35,694 nt of DNA, taken from NCBI GenBank assembly GCA_052143655.1, contig JBKQSL010000250.1:1-35694 (forward strand). The letters are read 5' to 3'. The translations under genes were made by a program, and so were the position numbers. The DNA comes from CAVSUR01 sp052143655 (GTDB lineage: Bacteria > Actinomycetota > Actinomycetes > Streptosporangiales > Streptosporangiaceae). Every line of letters starts with the position of its first letter. Position 1 is the stretch's first letter. This document shows, one piece after another, positions 24,907 through 32,330 of this stretch. The notes beneath the pieces were generated by a model that was given only the letters and a program-made list of their open reading frames with translations, did no database searches and was not told the DNA's origin.

Positions 24907-25566
24907 ATGGTCCCCGACAGCACCGACGGCTGGTCGCTGGTAGTCCCCGTCAAGGTACTTGCCCGCGCCAAGTCCCGGCTGGCCGGCCTGGACGGCGGGC
25001 ACCGGGCCCGGCTGGCCCTGGCGATGGCCGCTGACGCCGTGACCGCAGCTGTCGCCTGCCCGGCGGTGCGCCATGTCGTGGTGGTGACCGACGACGACAC
25101 CGCCCGCGCCGAACTGGGCGCGCTCGGGGCGGCGGTGATCGCTGACGAGCCGGCCGCGGGGCTGAACCCGGCGCTGCGGTTCGGCGCCGCCTACGCGGCC
25201 CGGCGCTGGCCCGGGTCCGGCCGGGCCGGCATGGCCGCCGACCTGCCGGCGCTGCGGCCCGGCGAGCTGTGCCGGGCGCTCGCCGCGGCCGGCGGCCCGG
25301 CGGGCGCCTTCGTGCCCGACGCGGACGGCACCGGCACGACGCTGTATGCGGCCGGGCCGGGCACGGAGTTCAGCCCGCGGTTCGGGGCGGGCTCGCGGGC
25401 TGCGCACGCCGCGCTCGGCGCGACCGAGCTGGACCTGCCGGACCTCGACGGGCTGCGCCGCGACGTGGATACCCTGGCTGACCTGCGCCGGGCGGCCGCT
25501 ATCGGGCTCGGCCGACGCAGCAGCGCGGCGGCCGCGCCGCTGCTGGCCGGGCGGCCGGAGGGCTGA
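24907..25566 (+). CDS. fbiD: 2-phospho-L-lactate/phosphoenolpyruvate guanylyltransferase (F420 pathway)
   Basis: In this 219-residue CofC/FbiD family protein, WSLVVPVKVLARAKSRLAGL is the nucleotide-binding N-terminus, followed by ALAMAADAVTAA, HVVVVTDDDTARAELGALGA, AGMAADLPALRPGEL (the DLPAL motif) and FVPDADGTGTTLYAA. In actinobacteria FbiD activates phosphoenolpyruvate with GTP for coenzyme F420 synthesis; archaeal CofC uses phospholactate. ATG at 24907 follows AGGATCAGGGGC. The other F420 genes are not in the window. Confidence 0.92.
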   Translation: MVPDSTDGWSLVVPVKVLARAKSRLAGLDGGHRARLALAMAADAVTAAVACPAVRHVVVVTDDDTARAELGALGAAVIADEPAAGLNPALRFGAAYAARRWPGSGRAGMAADLPALRPGELCRALAAAGGPAGAFVPDADGTGTTLYAAGPGTEFSPRFGAGSRAAHAALGATELDLPDLDGLRRDVDTLADLRRAAAIGLGRRSSAAAAPLLAGRPEG

Positions 25567-25587
25567 CACCCGCAGCGGCCGCCGGGC

Positions 25588-25821
25588 TCAGATGTGCACG
25601 ATCGGGCAGGTCAGCGTGCGGGTGATGCCCGGCACCAGCTGGATCTGCGCCACGACAAGCTTGCCGAGGTCATCCACGTTGTCCGACTCGGCCCGCACGA
25701 TCACGTCGTACGGCCCGGTCACGTCGTCAGCCTGGGTGACGCCGGCGATCTTGCCGATGGATGCCGCGACTTCAGCGGCTTTCCCGACCTCAGTCTGGAC
25801 GAGGATGTATGCGTGCACCAT
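25588..25821 (-). CDS. Stand-alone Lrp/AsnC ligand-binding domain protein (RAM)
   Basis: This 77-residue protein starts MVHAYILVQTEVGKAAEVAA and consists only of the RAM domain (GVTQADDVTGPYDVIVRAES, beta-alpha-beta-beta-alpha-beta). The DNA-binding helix-turn-helix of Lrp/AsnC is absent. Such proteins form ring-like oligomers that bind small ligands, often amino acids. ATG at 25821 follows GGAGGGACG. It is divergent from thiL and convergent with fbiD. Its partner and effect are unknown. Confidence 0.9.
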   Translation of the reverse strand: MVHAYILVQTEVGKAAEVAASIGKIAGVTQADDVTGPYDVIVRAESDNVDDLGKLVVAQIQLVPGITRTLTCPIVHI

Positions 25822-25855
25822 AGTCGTCCCTCCGACGGCCAGTGTGGGATGGCCT

Positions 25856-27016
25856 GTGTGGGGGCAACGCTACCGTAGGTACCTCGGCGGCGACCGGGGG
25901 CAGTGCGGGCAATCGCGGGAGGCGGCCATCACCGTCGCGGACATCGGCGAATTCGGGCTCATCGCGATGATCAGCGGGATGCTGCCGCCGGGCCGGGCGC
26001 AGATCATCGGCCCGGGCGATGACGCGGCAGTGATCGCCGCCCCGGACGCCCGGGTCGTGGCCACCACAGACCTGCTGGTGGAGGGGCGGCATTTCCGCCG
26101 GGACTGGTCCGGGGCGCGCGACATCGGCCGCAAGGCGGCGGCGCAGAACCTGGCGGACGTGGCCGCGATGGGAGCGGCCGCGACGGCGCTGCTGGTGGGC
26201 CTGGCCGCGCCCGGCGACCTGCCGGTTGCCTGGGCCCGCGAGCTGATCACCGGAATCATCGAGGAAAGCCAGGTAGCGGGAGCCTCAGTGGCGGGCGGTG
26301 ACCTGTCTGGCGCTGACACCGTCATGATCGCGATAACCGCGCTCGGCGACCTGGCTGGCCGCGACCCGGTGACCCGGGCCGGGGCGCGGCCCGGCGACCA
26401 GGTGGCGGTGGCGGGCACGCTCGGCGGCTCGGCGGGCGGCCTCGCCGTGCTCTCCGCCGGCCTGGCCGGGCTGGACCGGCCGGACCCGGCTGACGCCCGG
26501 CTGGCCGGGCTGGTTGCGGTGCACCGGCGCCCCCGGCCGCCGTACCCGGCCGGGCCGCAGGCCGCGGCATCCGGCGCCACGTCGATGATCGACGTCAGCG
26601 ACGGGCTGGTCGCTGATCTGCGGCACGTGGCGCGGGCCAGCGGCGTGCTCATCGACATCAGGTCTGACCTGCTGGCGGCCAGCGCGGCCGTGCCTGCGGC
26701 GGCGCTGCAGGCGGCGGCTGCGGCGCTGGCGCGGCCGCACTGGCTGGACTGGGCGCTGTCCGGCGGCGAGGATCACGCCCTGGCCGCGACTTTCCCGGGC
26801 GGCCGGCCGGTGCCGGAAGGCTGGTCGGTGATCGGCTCGGTCACCCCCGCGGCTCCCGCTGCCCCGGCGGACGGCGCTGGCGAGGCCGGGGCCGCAGACG
26901 GCCCGGCGGGCGGTCCTGGCGTCCGGGTGGACGGCGTGCGGGCGGCCGGCTGCGGCTGGGAGCATTTCCGCCAGACTGCGCCGGATCCCGCGGTTGACCG
27001 GGAAGATCACGGCTAG
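25856..27016 (+). CDS. thiL: Thiamine-monophosphate kinase
   Basis: This is a ThiL of the PurM/AIR-synthase fold. IGEFGLIAMISGM leads into IIGPGDDAAVIAAPDARVVA, TTDLLVEGRHFRRDWSGARD (metal-binding Asp), RKAAAQNLADVAAMGAAATA, VAGGDLSGADTVMI, ATSMIDVSDGLVADLRHVAR and LSGGEDHALAATFPGG. It makes thiamine diphosphate from the monophosphate. The start is uncertain: homologous proteins begin just before IGEFGL, but no ATG, GTG or TTG exists there. The nearest in-frame GTG is 25856 (386 residues); ATC at 25928 has a good GGGAGGCGG site and would be a rare start. An Ala/Gly-rich insertion lies near the C-terminus. Confidence 0.9.
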   Translation: MWGQRYRRYLGGDRGQCGQSREAAITVADIGEFGLIAMISGMLPPGRAQIIGPGDDAAVIAAPDARVVATTDLLVEGRHFRRDWSGARDIGRKAAAQNLADVAAMGAAATALLVGLAAPGDLPVAWARELITGIIEESQVAGASVAGGDLSGADTVMIAITALGDLAGRDPVTRAGARPGDQVAVAGTLGGSAGGLAVLSAGLAGLDRPDPADARLAGLVAVHRRPRPPYPAGPQAAASGATSMIDVSDGLVADLRHVARASGVLIDIRSDLLAASAAVPAAALQAAAAALARPHWLDWALSGGEDHALAATFPGGRPVPEGWSVIGSVTPAAPAAPADGAGEAGAADGPAGGPGVRVDGVRAAGCGWEHFRQTAPDPAVDREDHG

Positions 27017-27037
27017 CGGGCGGCCGTCCGGTCTTGA

Positions 27038-27043
27038 TATAAC
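27038..27043 (+). promoter_or_regulatory. Possible -10 box of the CBM2-like gene
   Basis: TATAAC stands out in GC-rich sequence and ends 8 bases before the ATG at 27052, suggesting a leaderless or near-leaderless transcript. No clear -35 box is visible. Confidence 0.4.
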
Positions 27044-27051
27044 AACCTCTG

Positions 27052-28059
27052 ATGCCGCGAACTCGCAGCGGGGGACCGCCCAGACACAGGGCGCAGCGAC
27101 GGAAATCCCGGTTCGGTCGTGGCGTCGATTCCGGCATGGCCATCGCGCAGCCGTCTGACGGCCCGGCAGCACCGGATGGCCCGCCACCGCTGGATCGCCC
27201 CCCAGGGCTGGATAGCGCCGTGCCGCCGGGCCACCCGCCCCGGGCCGCCGGCCAGCACCGTGCCAGCCTGTCAGCCGACCGCCAGCTGGCCGCGGACGGC
27301 CCGGCACCGGCGTCTTCTCGCGGCCAGTGGGTTCGCGCCGCCCTCGTCACGCCCTGGTTCGCGGTCGGGGCCGGGTTCGTGGTCGCTGCACTGCTGGCGC
27401 TGCACTCCCCGCATCAGGTGCTCAGCTTCGGGCCGCCCTCGTTCCGGCCGTCGTACCGGCAGTGCCGTCATCCGCACTGCGAGGTGACCGAGCGCGGCAA
27501 GCTGGCGGTGACCAAGCCGGGGGTCAAGATCAGGACTCCGGCGCCGGCCATGCCGTCCCAGGCTCCGGCGGCCGCCCCCGCAAGCCCCGCGCACCCTGCG
27601 CCCACCCGTCCGGCGGCCCGTCCGGCGGCCCGTCCGGCGGCCCGGATCCCGGTCACCATGAGCTACCAGGTGGTGCGCCAGGGCCAGTTCGGCTTCCTGG
27701 CCTTCCTCACCATGCGCAGCAGCCGGGACCTGGGCACCTGGACGCTGCGGTTCACGCTGCCGGGCGATCGCATCAGCGCGGTGTGGGGAGCGAAATGGAG
27801 CCTGGCCGACGGTGGCAGCGAAGCCGAGATCACCGGGCAGCCGTGGCCGTGGCCGGAGCCGAACGGCAGCACCGTCCGGCTGGCGGTAACGGGCACCGGC
27901 AGCGCGAGCGGGCCGGCCGACTGCGTATTCGACGGCAGGGCGTGCGCGGTCACGGTGCCGCCGGCTGGCAACGGCTACCCGCCCGGCGGCGGCCAGCGGC
28001 ACGGCAGGCCAGGCCGGGGCGGCGGCTATGCCGTCGCTCGCCCGCCGGCACGGCACTGA
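27052..28059 (+). CDS. Membrane-anchored protein with CBM2-like (cellulose-binding) domain
   Basis: This 335-residue protein has a Pro/Arg-rich cytoplasmic N-terminus of 95 residues, one membrane helix at about 97-117 (ALVTPWFAVGAGFVVAALLA), and a Pro/Ala linker (165-205) that includes three identical RPAA repeats. Residues 207-305 form an Ig-like beta domain, SYQVVRQGQFGFLAFLTMRS...TWTLRFTLPGDRISAVWGAK then WSLADGGSEAEITGQPWPW, with Trp spacing like CBM2. It is probably displayed outside the cell with N-terminus inside. The sugar-binding role is inferred from fold pattern only. An alternative ATG at 27136 is in frame. The last 30 residues are Gly/Arg-rich. Confidence 0.72.
   Translation: MPRTRSGGPPRHRAQRRKSRFGRGVDSGMAIAQPSDGPAAPDGPPPLDRPPGLDSAVPPGHPPRAAGQHRASLSADRQLAADGPAPASSRGQWVRAALVTPWFAVGAGFVVAALLALHSPHQVLSFGPPSFRPSYRQCRHPHCEVTERGKLAVTKPGVKIRTPAPAMPSQAPAAAPASPAHPAPTRPAARPAARPAARIPVTMSYQVVRQGQFGFLAFLTMRSSRDLGTWTLRFTLPGDRISAVWGAKWSLADGGSEAEITGQPWPWPEPNGSTVRLAVTGTGSASGPADCVFDGRACAVTVPPAGNGYPPGGGQRHGRPGRGGGYAVARPPARH
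27607..27642 (+). repeat. Three perfect 12-bp tandem repeats in the linker
   Basis: CGTCCGGCGGCC occurs three times in a row and encodes RPAA units. Copy number can change without breaking the frame. Confidence 0.85.
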
Positions 28060-28174
28060 CCGGGCAGCGGACAAGGCAGCCGGGCGGGCGGCATAACTAG
28101 AGACCCAGGAACTTCCGGCAGGCAGAACTCATGCCGGTACCGAGGCGACTGCGCCAGGCGCGGCGGAGCACGGA

Positions 28175-28206
28175 CCGCGGGCGGCGCTGACGAGCGCCGT
28201 CCGCGG
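28175..28206 (-). terminator. rpmB terminator hairpin
   Basis: Arms 28175-28187 and 28194-28206 (13 bp, one mismatch, loop of 6) lie 9 bases after the rpmB stop. CCGCGGGCGGCGC forms the left arm. The CGGAGCACGGAC motif abuts it at 28164. Confidence 0.65.
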
Positions 28207-28214
28207 CTGAGGTC

Positions 28215-28400
28215 CTAGCGGGTGACCTTGCCCGCCTTCAGGCAGGACGTGCACACGTTCAGGCGCTGCGGGGTCTTACCGACCTTGGCGCGCACGCGCT
28301 GAATGTTGGGGTTCCAGCGGCGCGGGGTGCGGCGGTGCGAGTGAGACACATTGTTGCCGAAGCCCGGCCCCTTGCCGCAGACGTCGCAGACGGAAGCCAC
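28215..28400 (-). CDS. rpmB: 50S ribosomal protein L28
   Basis: In this 61-residue protein ASVCDVCGKGPGFGNNVSHS, RRWNPNIQRVRAKV and LNVCTSCLKAGKV give the L28 fold. Four Cys residues in two CxxC pairs mean this is the zinc-binding (C+) form, which in actinobacteria is the one used when zinc is sufficient; the Zur-controlled C-minus paralogue is not in this window. The start is GTG at 28400 after AATGGAGCG. It is transcribed away from recG. Confidence 0.96.
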   Translation of the reverse strand: MASVCDVCGKGPGFGNNVSHSHRRTPRRWNPNIQRVRAKVGKTPQRLNVCTSCLKAGKVTR

Positions 28401-28581
28401 GGGATCGCTCCATTGGGGTGCTAGCGAGATAGGTCAGCGGCCCCGGTGCGAACCAGGGCAACCGTCGAAGGATACCCGACGGGCGCAGGCCCGCGCGAGC
28501 CGGTCCGCGAACCGGCCGCGGGCGGGCTCATGACCGGGCCGTGGCCGCCGCGGGAGCGCCCGCACTGCCACACCTGCGCTC

Positions 28582-28598
28582 TATTCTGCCCGTATGGC
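28582..28598 (+). other. attL candidate
   Basis: TATTCTGCCCGTATGGC matches the right-end copy at 16 of 17 positions (14 contiguous). It begins 90 bases from the integrase stop. It carries the original -10-like TATTCT and the ATG of recG, now followed by element DNA. Confidence 0.75.
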
Positions 28599-28671
28599 CA
28601 GCTGGCAGTACCACCGCAGGTCAGCGGGGAATCACACGGCTGCGGGAGCCAGACGCGGGAGCCTATGGCCA

Positions 28672-29345
28672 TCACTGACCGCCTCCCTGCGGGTAGAGCC
28701 GGTCCATCACGGTCGCCGTCTCGGTGATCTTGTCGGCCAGCGAGTGCCGGTACACGCCGCGGGTGATGGTCGAGTTCACATAACCCACCGCGTCGGCGAT
28801 CCGCTCGATGTCCACCCCGGCATCCGACAGCGCCGACACGAACGTGTGCCGCGTCTCCCGCAGCTGCCAGCGGCCGATCCCGGCCCGCTCGCACAGCCGG
28901 GCGAACTCGCGGCGGATGTCCTGCGGCCACGGCCCGCGGCCCTCCGGCCCGGCGAACACCAGGCCGTGATCCTCCCACGCCGCCGCCTTCAGCCGCTCGG
29001 CCGCCTGAGCGCGGCGCAGCACGTCCAGAACCGCGGTCACCATCTCCGGCATTGCCAGCGTCCGCCGTGACGAGGCGGTCTTCAGCTCAGCGGGCACCAT
29101 CCCGCCCGGCGTGCGCTTCAGCGACTGCCGGACGGTGATGACCCGGCCCCTGGTGTCCAGTCGGCCCACCGCAGCCCGGCCAGCTCGCCCGGCCGCAGCC
29201 CCGTCGCCACGGCGGTCACGATCCACGCCCCCACCACGGCGTCAGCTCCAGCGCCAGCAGCGCCGCGACCTGACCGGCGGTCATCGACCGGGACTTCCGC
29301 ACCTTGCCGCTGGGCGGCAGGTCGGCCAGCGGTTCCTGCAGAGCA
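28672..29345 (-). pseudogene. Tyrosine-family integrase, truncated and frameshifted
   Basis: The C-terminal catalytic half is readable. LADLPPSGKVRKSRSMTAGQ begins near 29335. After a shift near 29230, AWIVTAVATGLRPGELAGLR holds the first catalytic Arg. After another shift near 29160, DTRGRVITVRQSLKR follows. The rest is in one frame: AELKTASSRRTLAMP, WQLRETRHTFVSALSDAGVD with the RHTF Arg (its first His position replaced: ExRHT), and YVNSTITRGVYRHSLADKIT with the nucleophile Tyr. The N-terminal arm- and core-binding domains are gone. It probably once drove site-specific insertion at recG. Confidence 0.85.
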
Positions 29346-29349
29346 TCGG

Positions 29350-29725
29350 GTACGCGCCGAGGGCAGACGACGGCGGCGGGTGGCTGCAGGACGTCGGGAC
29401 CGCCGAGGACGACGAGGCGCGGGCCCTGGCCGAGCTCGAGGACGCCGCGCTGGAGATGCGCGAGGGCTGGTCGCTGGAGGCCGCGCGCCGCTGGGAACGG
29501 GCAGGCGCAGCGTGGGACACGGCGAGGAAGCGCGCAGAATCCGCCTGCCGCGACTTCGACCTGCTCAGCCTGCCGGGCGCGGGCCCGCCGCCAGGCGGGC
29601 CCGCAGAGGACTGTGCCGCGGACGACTACTGGCCCGACCTCAGCCTGCCCGGGGGCGCCGATGACGGCCTGGTGGACATCCGCGGCCGTCTGTCTGCGGG
29701 CGCCGTACACCACTGCCCTGCGTGA
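29350..29725 (+). pseudogene. 5'-truncated gene of unknown function
   Basis: A plus-strand frame reads WLQDVGTAEDDEARALAELE, then a helical stretch (EMREGWSLEAARRWERAGAA) and an acidic, Pro/Gly-rich C-terminus ending at 29725. It looks coding, but no start codon fits, and homology-like sequence begins exactly where the integrase remnant stops (about 29345). I do not recognise the family. It is most likely an element gene that lost its 5' end in the same event that cut the integrase. Confidence 0.4.
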
Positions 29726-29758
29726 GGCGTCTAGTTGTCAGTCCAAGGGGGTTATTTC

Positions 29759-30250
29759 ATGATCGAAATCGAGCATGCTGACACGGGCGGCAACCGCGGG
29801 TCGCGCAGAGTATTAAAGATCATCTTGGCTGCGACTTCCGCTGGAGTGCTTCTTGGCGGGTGCGGCGGAAGCGCCCGCAGTCAGGTGGCAAGCTCGCCCA
29901 AGCCCACGGCTTCGTCCGCGACCTCCGATGTTCCCGGCAGTGCACTGCCGGGAACCGTAGCATGCCAGGACTTCCGGTCGGCCACTTCTGTCATGAGCAA
30001 GGAGGATCCGACCGGCACAAACCTGAAGTTGATCAAGGCTTACGGGAAGGCGCTCATCAGGGCGACCAAGCCCCTGAACGTGGCGAAGCCCGACCCGGAC
30101 CCCACGCTCGCGTCGGCCCTCGGCGTTGCCGGTGCGGCCAACCTGGCTATCGCGATCGGCTATGAGCCGGACGGAGTGGCGGCGGCCTATAACGCCGCAA
30201 CCAAGGACGTCAACGCTGTCGGAGCCGATTGCACGGCGATGGGCTATTGA
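29759..30250 (+). CDS. Small lipoprotein of unknown function
   Basis: In this 163-residue protein ATG at 29759 has AAGGGGG 7 bases upstream; the longer TTG-type start at 29735 lacks a site. The N-terminus (about 20 charged residues, then RRVLKIILAATSAGVLLGGC) has a lipobox LGGC. A Ser/Pro linker follows, then a compact helical domain (FRSATSVMSKEDPTGTNLKL...GVAGAANLAIAIGYEPDG) with two Cys that could pair. It should be anchored on the outside of the membrane. It is cargo of the integrated element. The 256 bases after it contain no gene. Confidence 0.72.
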   Translation: MIEIEHADTGGNRGSRRVLKIILAATSAGVLLGGCGGSARSQVASSPKPTASSATSDVPGSALPGTVACQDFRSATSVMSKEDPTGTNLKLIKAYGKALIRATKPLNVAKPDPDPTLASALGVAGAANLAIAIGYEPDGVAAAYNAATKDVNAVGADCTAMGY

Positions 30251-30505
30251 GCGGTCCTTGGCTCTCATCGAGACCCGGTCCTGGATCGGCAAGATCCGCC
30301 ACCGGATGGCTGCGGCTCGGGGGAAAGCCGGACCTTCATTAGGTTCACGAAACGCCTTCTGCGACTGCTGGGGCCTGCGGGGCAGATGATCCCTCACCCG
30401 GGGGAAACAGTTGGGTTACAGCGGCGTTGTCGCAGGTACCGGCAGTGCGTACCGTCAGACAGGCTGTGCATACTGAGGTCACGCGCGCATGAGGAGGGCT
30501 GACCG

Positions 30506-30700
30506 ATGACGACCGAGACATCGGTGCCGGGCGTGGTCGAGCTGAGCCGTGACGAGGGCCGGAAGATGCTCGATGAGCGGACCCGCCGCGTGCTGGGGAT
30601 GAGCCTGGAGGAATTCGAGGCCGCGTACGACGCTGGCACGCTCGACCTGGACAGGTCGGACGTCATCGGGCTCACCCTGCTGCTGCCCTTTGCCCGGTAG
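30506..30700 (+). CDS. Small hypothetical protein, first gene of a two-gene unit
   Basis: This 64-residue protein starts MTTETSVPGVVELSRDEGRK, with a following helix MSLEEFEAAYDAGTLDLDRS resembling the short antitoxin-like proteins that bind a partner by an acidic helix. GAGGAGGGC lies 5 bases before the ATG, a strong ribosome-binding site. Its 3' end overlaps the next gene by 11 bases. I do not recognise a named family. The shape (small acidic protein coupled to a larger one) resembles toxin-antitoxin cassettes, which is inference. Confidence 0.65.
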   Translation: MTTETSVPGVVELSRDEGRKMLDERTRRVLGMSLEEFEAAYDAGTLDLDRSDVIGLTLLLPFAR

Positions 30701-31235
30701 GACGCGGGTAGCCGCCCGCGACGCTTTCCTCGCGCCGCTGCGCCGGGCGCTGTCGTGCGTGACGCCTGTGCAGCTGCTTGCATCGCCCAGCGTGCGGGCG
30801 GGCGATGACGTGGAGGCCATCACGCTGTCGCAGGAGCCGCTGAGGCTGCGGTCCGACCGGCTGGATGATGTGATCAACCTGCAGCTCCGGCAGCAGTTCC
30901 GCATTGTCAAGGACGATAAGGCGCCGCGGGCGCGGCTCTGGCGGGCAAGCACGGTCGCGTATTTCTACCAGCTGGATGACAGCGCGGGCCGTGAGCTGGC
31001 CGCATGGCACTGGCATCCTGGCACTGGCGCCGCCTTCCCTCACATTCACGTCGCGAGCGGCCCGATCGAGAAGCAGGTTCACCTGCCCACCGGGCGCGTC
31101 AGCATCGAGTCGATCCTGAGGCTGCTGCTGGACGAGCTGGAAGTGCCGCCGGTCAGGGCTCATGCCGGTGACTACGGCAGGATCCTCGATAAGGCCGAGG
31201 GTGACTTCATCGAGCACCGCAGCTGGCACGCCTGA
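30690..31235 (+). CDS. Hypothetical protein with His-rich core, candidate toxin-like partner
   Basis: This is a 181-residue protein. The core reads LWRASTVAYFYQLDDSAGRE, then LAAWHWHPGTGAAFPHIHVA, then HLPTGRVSIESILRLLLDEL. Closely spaced His residues (HWHP, PHIHV) on beta strands are reminiscent of the DUF6516/TumE-like toxin fold, but I am not certain of that. The TTG start at 30690 overlaps the previous stop by 11 bases, so translation is probably coupled. A GTG-type internal start cannot be excluded. It is cargo of the integrated element. Confidence 0.6.
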   Translation: MPGRTRVAARDAFLAPLRRALSCVTPVQLLASPSVRAGDDVEAITLSQEPLRLRSDRLDDVINLQLRQQFRIVKDDKAPRARLWRASTVAYFYQLDDSAGRELAAWHWHPGTGAAFPHIHVASGPIEKQVHLPTGRVSIESILRLLLDELEVPPVRAHAGDYGRILDKAEGDFIEHRSWHA

Positions 31236-31584
31236 GCCGCTGAGAGCGACTCTTGCGACCCTGGCATGCCCAGCACCGTCGTGGCACGGGAGATGCGAGG
31301 GCGCCCCGCCTGGGCCTGCTGCCTCGCTATGCCAAGCCACGAGCTGGCGCCCGTGCATATCCCCGGCGGCAAGTAAGGCAACCCGGTCCAGGCGCGGGTT
31401 GTATCGGCCGGTCGTCCGGGGCGGCAGCGTGATTGCTCATCTAGGCCCAGGCCACGTGATGATTTCACCTTCCCCGGAGCCGCGCGGGCAGTTCGGGGGA
31501 GCTTTCCCCCCTCGTGCGCGAGCCGCATCCTTCAAGATCGGCCTGGTGCGTTCCCACGGCGCGACCGACTGGAGGCGACTGGTC
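31236..31584. other. Intergenic stretch, no gene seen
   Basis: I see no convincing coding signal, hairpin or RNA gene here. It separates the two-gene cargo unit from the convergent secreted-protein gene. Confidence 0.5.
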
Positions 31585-31971
31585 CTAGCTGCGCGGCGTA
31601 AAGGACGTCGAGCAGTGGCCCGTCCGGCTCGCTTTCGACACGGTGACGCTGACCTTCACTTTGTAGCCGGGTGTGGCCCCGCTGATGTAGTACGGGATCT
31701 TCGCATGGCCGGTGGCGTTGGCCTTCGCGCGCTTCTTGTGATTGACGGTCTTGTAGTGCGCGACGGTGACGACCTTGGCGTACCCGACGGTGTGGACATG
31801 CACGTAAGTCGTGGTGTAGTCCTTCGGCCGGTTGTTGCTCATGTATGCCTTACACGGCAGTGGCTTGGCCGCCGACGCTGACGCCGACGCGGGCGCTGCC
31901 GCGGGCATTGCCAGCGTGAGTGAGAGGGCGAGTCCGGCCGGGGCGGCGATGAGAACGCGACGTAAGTCCAT
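31585..31971 (-). CDS. Small secreted protein
   Basis: This 128-residue protein has a signal peptide (MDLRRVLIAAPAGLALSLTL then AMPAAAPASASA, cleavage likely after ASA). The mature part is basic and Tyr/Lys/Thr-rich (YTTTYVHVHTVGYAKVVTVA) with two Cys, suggesting a small disulfide-bonded beta-sheet protein. No family is recognised. The direct repeat CTAGCTGCGC flanks the gene at 31585-31594 (containing its stop) and 31995-32004. It is cargo of the integrated element and is codirectional with the transfer genes. Confidence 0.65.
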   Translation of the reverse strand: MDLRRVLIAAPAGLALSLTLAMPAAAPASASASAAKPLPCKAYMSNNRPKDYTTTYVHVHTVGYAKVVTVAHYKTVNHKKRAKANATGHAKIPYYISGATPGYKVKVSVTVSKASRTGHCSTSFTPRS

Positions 31972-32004
31972 GCTCGGAGCGTACGCCGGGGGATCTAGCT
32001 GCGC

Positions 32005-32330
32005 CTAGTCGGCGTCGCGCACTGCCACGGCACTATCCGGGCCGCTAACCCGATGGCTGTGGGGCTGCCACCATCGGCGGGCCAGGTAAACCCGCACGGC
32101 CGCTGACAGCTTCCCGGCCGCGCTGTCGATCTCGCGCGCGAGGGATGGCGCCCGGTGCCGATCGCGGGCCTGTGCGGCGCGGAGACGGGCCCAGCCGGGC
32201 GCACTACCCAGGACACGGCCTGGACCGTGCTAGCGCGGATACCCCGGGCTCGGCTGTGCTGGATCCGGCGGCCGAGAATGACGGCCCCGGCGATGACGGC
32301 CAGCCCGGCCGTAGCCGGTCAGCACGCCCG
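32005..32330 (-). pseudogene. Decayed small membrane-protein gene downstream of the translocase
   Basis: On the minus strand, GLAVIAGAVILGRRIQHSRA looks like one membrane helix with a basic cytoplasmic edge. After a frameshift near 32205 comes WARLRAAQARDRHRAPSLAR then EIDSAAGKLSAAVRVYLARR and a stop at 32005. No start codon precedes the helix. It overlaps the extended C-terminus of the translocase frame. Position suggests a spread-type helper protein of the transfer operon, which is inference. Confidence 0.45.

Noticed and set aside
27607..27642. Tandem 12-bp repeat as a regulatory array
   Set aside because: It is in-frame coding sequence for an RPAA linker.
28594..29070. Plus-strand frame starting at the left att ATG (158 codons) as a new fusion protein
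   Set aside because: It runs antisense to the integrase remnant and has shadow-like composition, although transcription into it from the old recG promoter is possible.
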